The notes below the pieces were generated by a model, which made no database searches, was not told the DNA's origin, and saw nothing but the letters and a program-made list of their open reading frames with translations. This document shows, piece by piece, positions 41,049 to 43,111 of a stretch of 43,111 bases of DNA (within the stretch, counting starts at the first letter, position 1; every line of letters starts with the position of its first letter). Source of the DNA: CAZWRV01 sp964636325. GTDB taxonomy: Bacteria > Verrucomicrobiota > Lentisphaeria > Victivallales > GWF2-50-93. Location: NCBI GenBank assembly GCA_964636325.1, contig CAZWRV010000050.1, positions 1-43,111 of the forward strand. Reading direction: 5' to 3'. Position numbers and translations under genes: made by a program.

Positions 41049-42755
41049 TTATGAGACGTCAACAAGCTGCAGCTGCCTAGTCTCGTTCCCGTTGTAGCTG
41101 TTGATCGTGGGGATTGCCACCACGTTCCAGGAATCCGTGGCGGGAAATGAGTCCACGCTCCGGTTGAAGGCGATGAATGGGATGGTGTTGTTCTTGGCGT
41201 CCTTGAGCATCCCCCTCGTGTGGTTGTTGGCGACAGGGTTGACCTTGACCGGGGTCAGTCTGTTCATGAGGAAATGCGGCTGCTGGTTCGAATGGCCGAA
41301 AGGCTCCAGGTTGCCGAGAACCTCGTAGAATTCGTCGTCGAGCTCGCTCAGTTCGATCTCCCCGTCGATGTCGAGCATGGGATACTGGCTGCCTTCCTTG
41401 AGCTTCCTGCATATCACCGACTCGAATGTGCTGAAGAACTCCTCGAGGTTGGAGGTCTTGAGCGCCAGGCCGGCCGCCATGGGATGCCCGCCGAAGCGGT
41501 CGAGGACGTGCGAGCATTCCGTCAGGGCTTCGATTATGTTGAGCCCTGTGATGCTCCGGCAAGAGCCGAGAGTCTGATCCCCGTTGATCGAGAAGACGAT
41601 GACAGCCTTGTTGTAGACCTTGGAAAGCCTTGAGGCGACAATCCCTATCACGCCCTGATGCCAGCTTTCCCCGGCGATCAGGAGCGCCTTCATGTCCTTG
41701 TATTTCTCCGAGGATCCTATCTTCGCCAGGGCCTCGTTGAGGATACCGTCCTCCTTCTCCTGCCTGATCTTGTTGTATTTGTTCAGCTTCTCGGCGAAAT
41801 GGTAGGCCTCGGTTATGCTCGAGGTCGTAAGCAGATCCAGCGCGGTGTACGGATCCCCGAGGCGGCCGGCCGCGTTGATACGGGGGGCCAGCGAATAGGT
41901 TATCTCGGAGGACTTTATGCTCGCGCTCAGGTTCAGCCCCGACGTCTCGCAGAGCGCCCTTATGCCCGGCCTGATCTGCTTGGAGAGCATCTTGAGTCCG
42001 TTCCTCACAAGTATCCTGTTCTCCCCTGTGAGCGGGACTATGTCAGCCACGGTTCCGAGCGCAACCAGGTCCAGGCCCTCCCTCAAATCGAACCTTTCCG
42101 CCCCGAGCTTCCTCTGCCTGCCGTACTTTACGAATCCATGGCAGAGCTTGAAGGTCACGCCCACGCCCGAAAGTATCTCCAGCGAGTCCATCCGCGGGCT
42201 GAGCTTCGGGTTAACCACTACGAATACGTCGGGAATCTCCTTCTGCGGTTCATGGTGGTCGGTAATTATTATGTCTATGCCTTTCTGCCTGGCGGAGGCG
42301 GCGGCATCCATGCTGTTGATGCCGCAGTCCACGGTGACAATCAGCCTGCAGCCGGTCCCCATGTGCGCCTTCTCGAGCGTTTCAGAAGTGAAACCGTAGC
42401 CGTCCTCGAAACGGTGGGGGATGAACACTGCGGCGTCGGCGCCGTTCTTGGTGAGCGTCCAGTAAAGAAGGGCGGCGGAGGTGATGCCGTCGGCATCGTA
42501 GTCGCCATGTATCAGTATCTTTTCCCTCTTCAGGATGGCGTCCCAGAGCCGCGCTGAAGCTTTCTCTATGCCGGGAATGGCATAAGGATCGCTAAGTCCC
42601 TTCAGAGGACAATTGAGGAAATTGTCCGCCAGATCGGGATCGACGCCTCGGGATGCCAAATAAAGCGCTATCGGCCTCGAAAAACCGGTCGTCTTTATCA
42701 GCTTCTCTACAAGTCCCTGGGGCTTCTCAGTTATCTGCCATACGTACTTGCCCAT
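41049..42755 (-). CDS. recJ: Single-stranded-DNA-specific exonuclease RecJ
   Basis: A 568-residue protein, the usual length. ATG 42755 gives MGKYVWQITEK; a GTG one codon earlier is also possible. DHH-family motifs: HGDYDADG at 83-90, VDCGIN at 142-147, TDHHEP at 165-170, VNPK near 178. The DHHA1 domain has ALLIAGESWHQGVIGIVASR and FGGHPMAAGLAL, and an OB-like domain ends the chain. It degrades single-stranded DNA 5' to 3' in recombination and mismatch repair. It is followed by rnc in the same transcription unit and is divergent from the tRNA gene. Confidence 0.95.
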   Translation of the reverse strand: MGKYVWQITEKPQGLVEKLIKTTGFSRPIALYLASRGVDPDLADNFLNCPLKGLSDPYAIPGIEKASARLWDAILKREKILIHGDYDADGITSAALLYWTLTKNGADAAVFIPHRFEDGYGFTSETLEKAHMGTGCRLIVTVDCGINSMDAAASARQKGIDIIITDHHEPQKEIPDVFVVVNPKLSPRMDSLEILSGVGVTFKLCHGFVKYGRQRKLGAERFDLREGLDLVALGTVADIVPLTGENRILVRNGLKMLSKQIRPGIRALCETSGLNLSASIKSSEITYSLAPRINAAGRLGDPYTALDLLTTSSITEAYHFAEKLNKYNKIRQEKEDGILNEALAKIGSSEKYKDMKALLIAGESWHQGVIGIVASRLSKVYNKAVIVFSINGDQTLGSCRSITGLNIIEALTECSHVLDRFGGHPMAAGLALKTSNLEEFFSTFESVICRKLKEGSQYPMLDIDGEIELSELDDEFYEVLGNLEPFGHSNQQPHFLMNRLTPVKVNPVANNHTRGMLKDAKNNTIPFIAFNRSVDSFPATDSWNVVAIPTINSYNGNETRQLQLVDVS

Positions 42756-42860
42756 CACCCGTTGTCCATAAGCTCTTGGTTTTCATATGTAATATATCTA
42801 TTATAGACAGTCCGGGCAAGCCACATTGTTCCCTATTTTCAAATAAATTTAGATTCAAAC

Positions 42861-42889
42861 TTGAAAAAAAAGTGGAGGATTCGTATAAT
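42861..42889 (+). promoter_or_regulatory. Sigma70-like promoter of the tRNA-Leu gene
   Basis: TTGAAA (42861-42866) and TATAAT (42884-42889) with a 17-base spacer; transcription would start near 42896, about 17 bases before the tRNA. The region upstream is AT-rich. Confidence 0.8.
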
Positions 42890-42912
42890 ACTGTTCTATC
42901 TCCCATCACCGG

Positions 42913-42997
<85 letters not shown>

Positions 42998-43008
42998 GAC
43001 CTAAATTT

Positions 43009-43042
43009 AGCCTCTTTTTTACCCCCCCTTTTTGAGGCTTTT
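43009..43042 (+). terminator. Possible terminator after the tRNA gene
   Basis: AGCCTC (43009-43014) can pair with GAGGCT (43034-43039) across a 19-base loop, followed by a T-run to 43042. The loop is long, so this is a weak candidate. A second hairpin GCGGGC-TTC-GCCCGC follows at 43064-43078 with no T-run; it may help stop transcription or be a repeat. No gene is seen to the end of the window. Confidence 0.35.
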
Positions 43043-43111
43043 ACCCCATCGTAGTTGACTAAGGCGGGCTTCGCCCGCAACCCAAAATTCAATGAATTCC
43101 ATAGACACATG

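Overview
The window looks like a chromosomal segment from a GC-rich member of the PVC superphylum, most likely Lentisphaerota or Kiritimatiellota (Victivallis-like). The evidence is four orphan pseudopilin-like proteins with the FTLIELLVVIAIIAIL signature, a LacI-type regulator next to very large secreted carbohydrate-active proteins, and two lipoprotein-anchored beta-helix proteins. No 16S rRNA is present, so this placement is inference from gene content.

Region 1 (1-9888, + strand): the 3' part of a jelly-roll glycosidase-like gene; an exported phosphodiester glycosidase (NAGPA/DUF2233); a 277-bp MITE-like palindromic element; a trio of tandem beta-helix lipoprotein, alpha/beta-hydrolase esterase and second tandem beta-helix lipoprotein; a 96-bp palindromic repeat; a UroD/MtaA-like protein; and a small pseudopilin.

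Region 2 (9987-32660, - strand): transcription runs leftwards from a LacI-type regulator that has its own sigma70-like promoter and operator. Downstream are a pseudopilin, a small ORF, a 1732-aa esterase/glycosidase-like fusion, a second pseudopilin, 1403-aa and 1685-aa relatives of the fusion, a GH29 alpha-L-fucosidase with no signal peptide, and a 665-aa exported protein with a galactose-mutarotase-like fold. The three giants share a core of about 800 residues (sugar-binding-like modules plus a TIM-barrel-like domain with recurring blocks) that I cannot match to a named glycoside hydrolase family. They differ in added modules: an N-terminal esterase, a C-terminal beta-propeller, or a C-terminal 'GPF' module that also occurs in the fucosidase and the 665-aa protein. 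I regard this locus as the main novelty: a transporter-free, SusCD-free polysaccharide utilisation locus, probably for an acetylated, fucose-containing glycan, with orphan pseudopilins inside the gene run.

Region 3 (33031-43111): a nitrilase-family amidohydrolase, then more ordinary genes. A leftward set is a divergent NAD-dependent DNA ligase, an ORF6N protein and a DUF2262 protein. A BamE-like lipoprotein follows, then a fourth pseudopilin with a near-consensus promoter, an iron-containing alcohol dehydrogenase, rnc, recJ and a tRNA-Leu(CAG). Two related palindromic repeats fill exactly the two gaps between convergent genes here (33946-34040 and 38095-38236).
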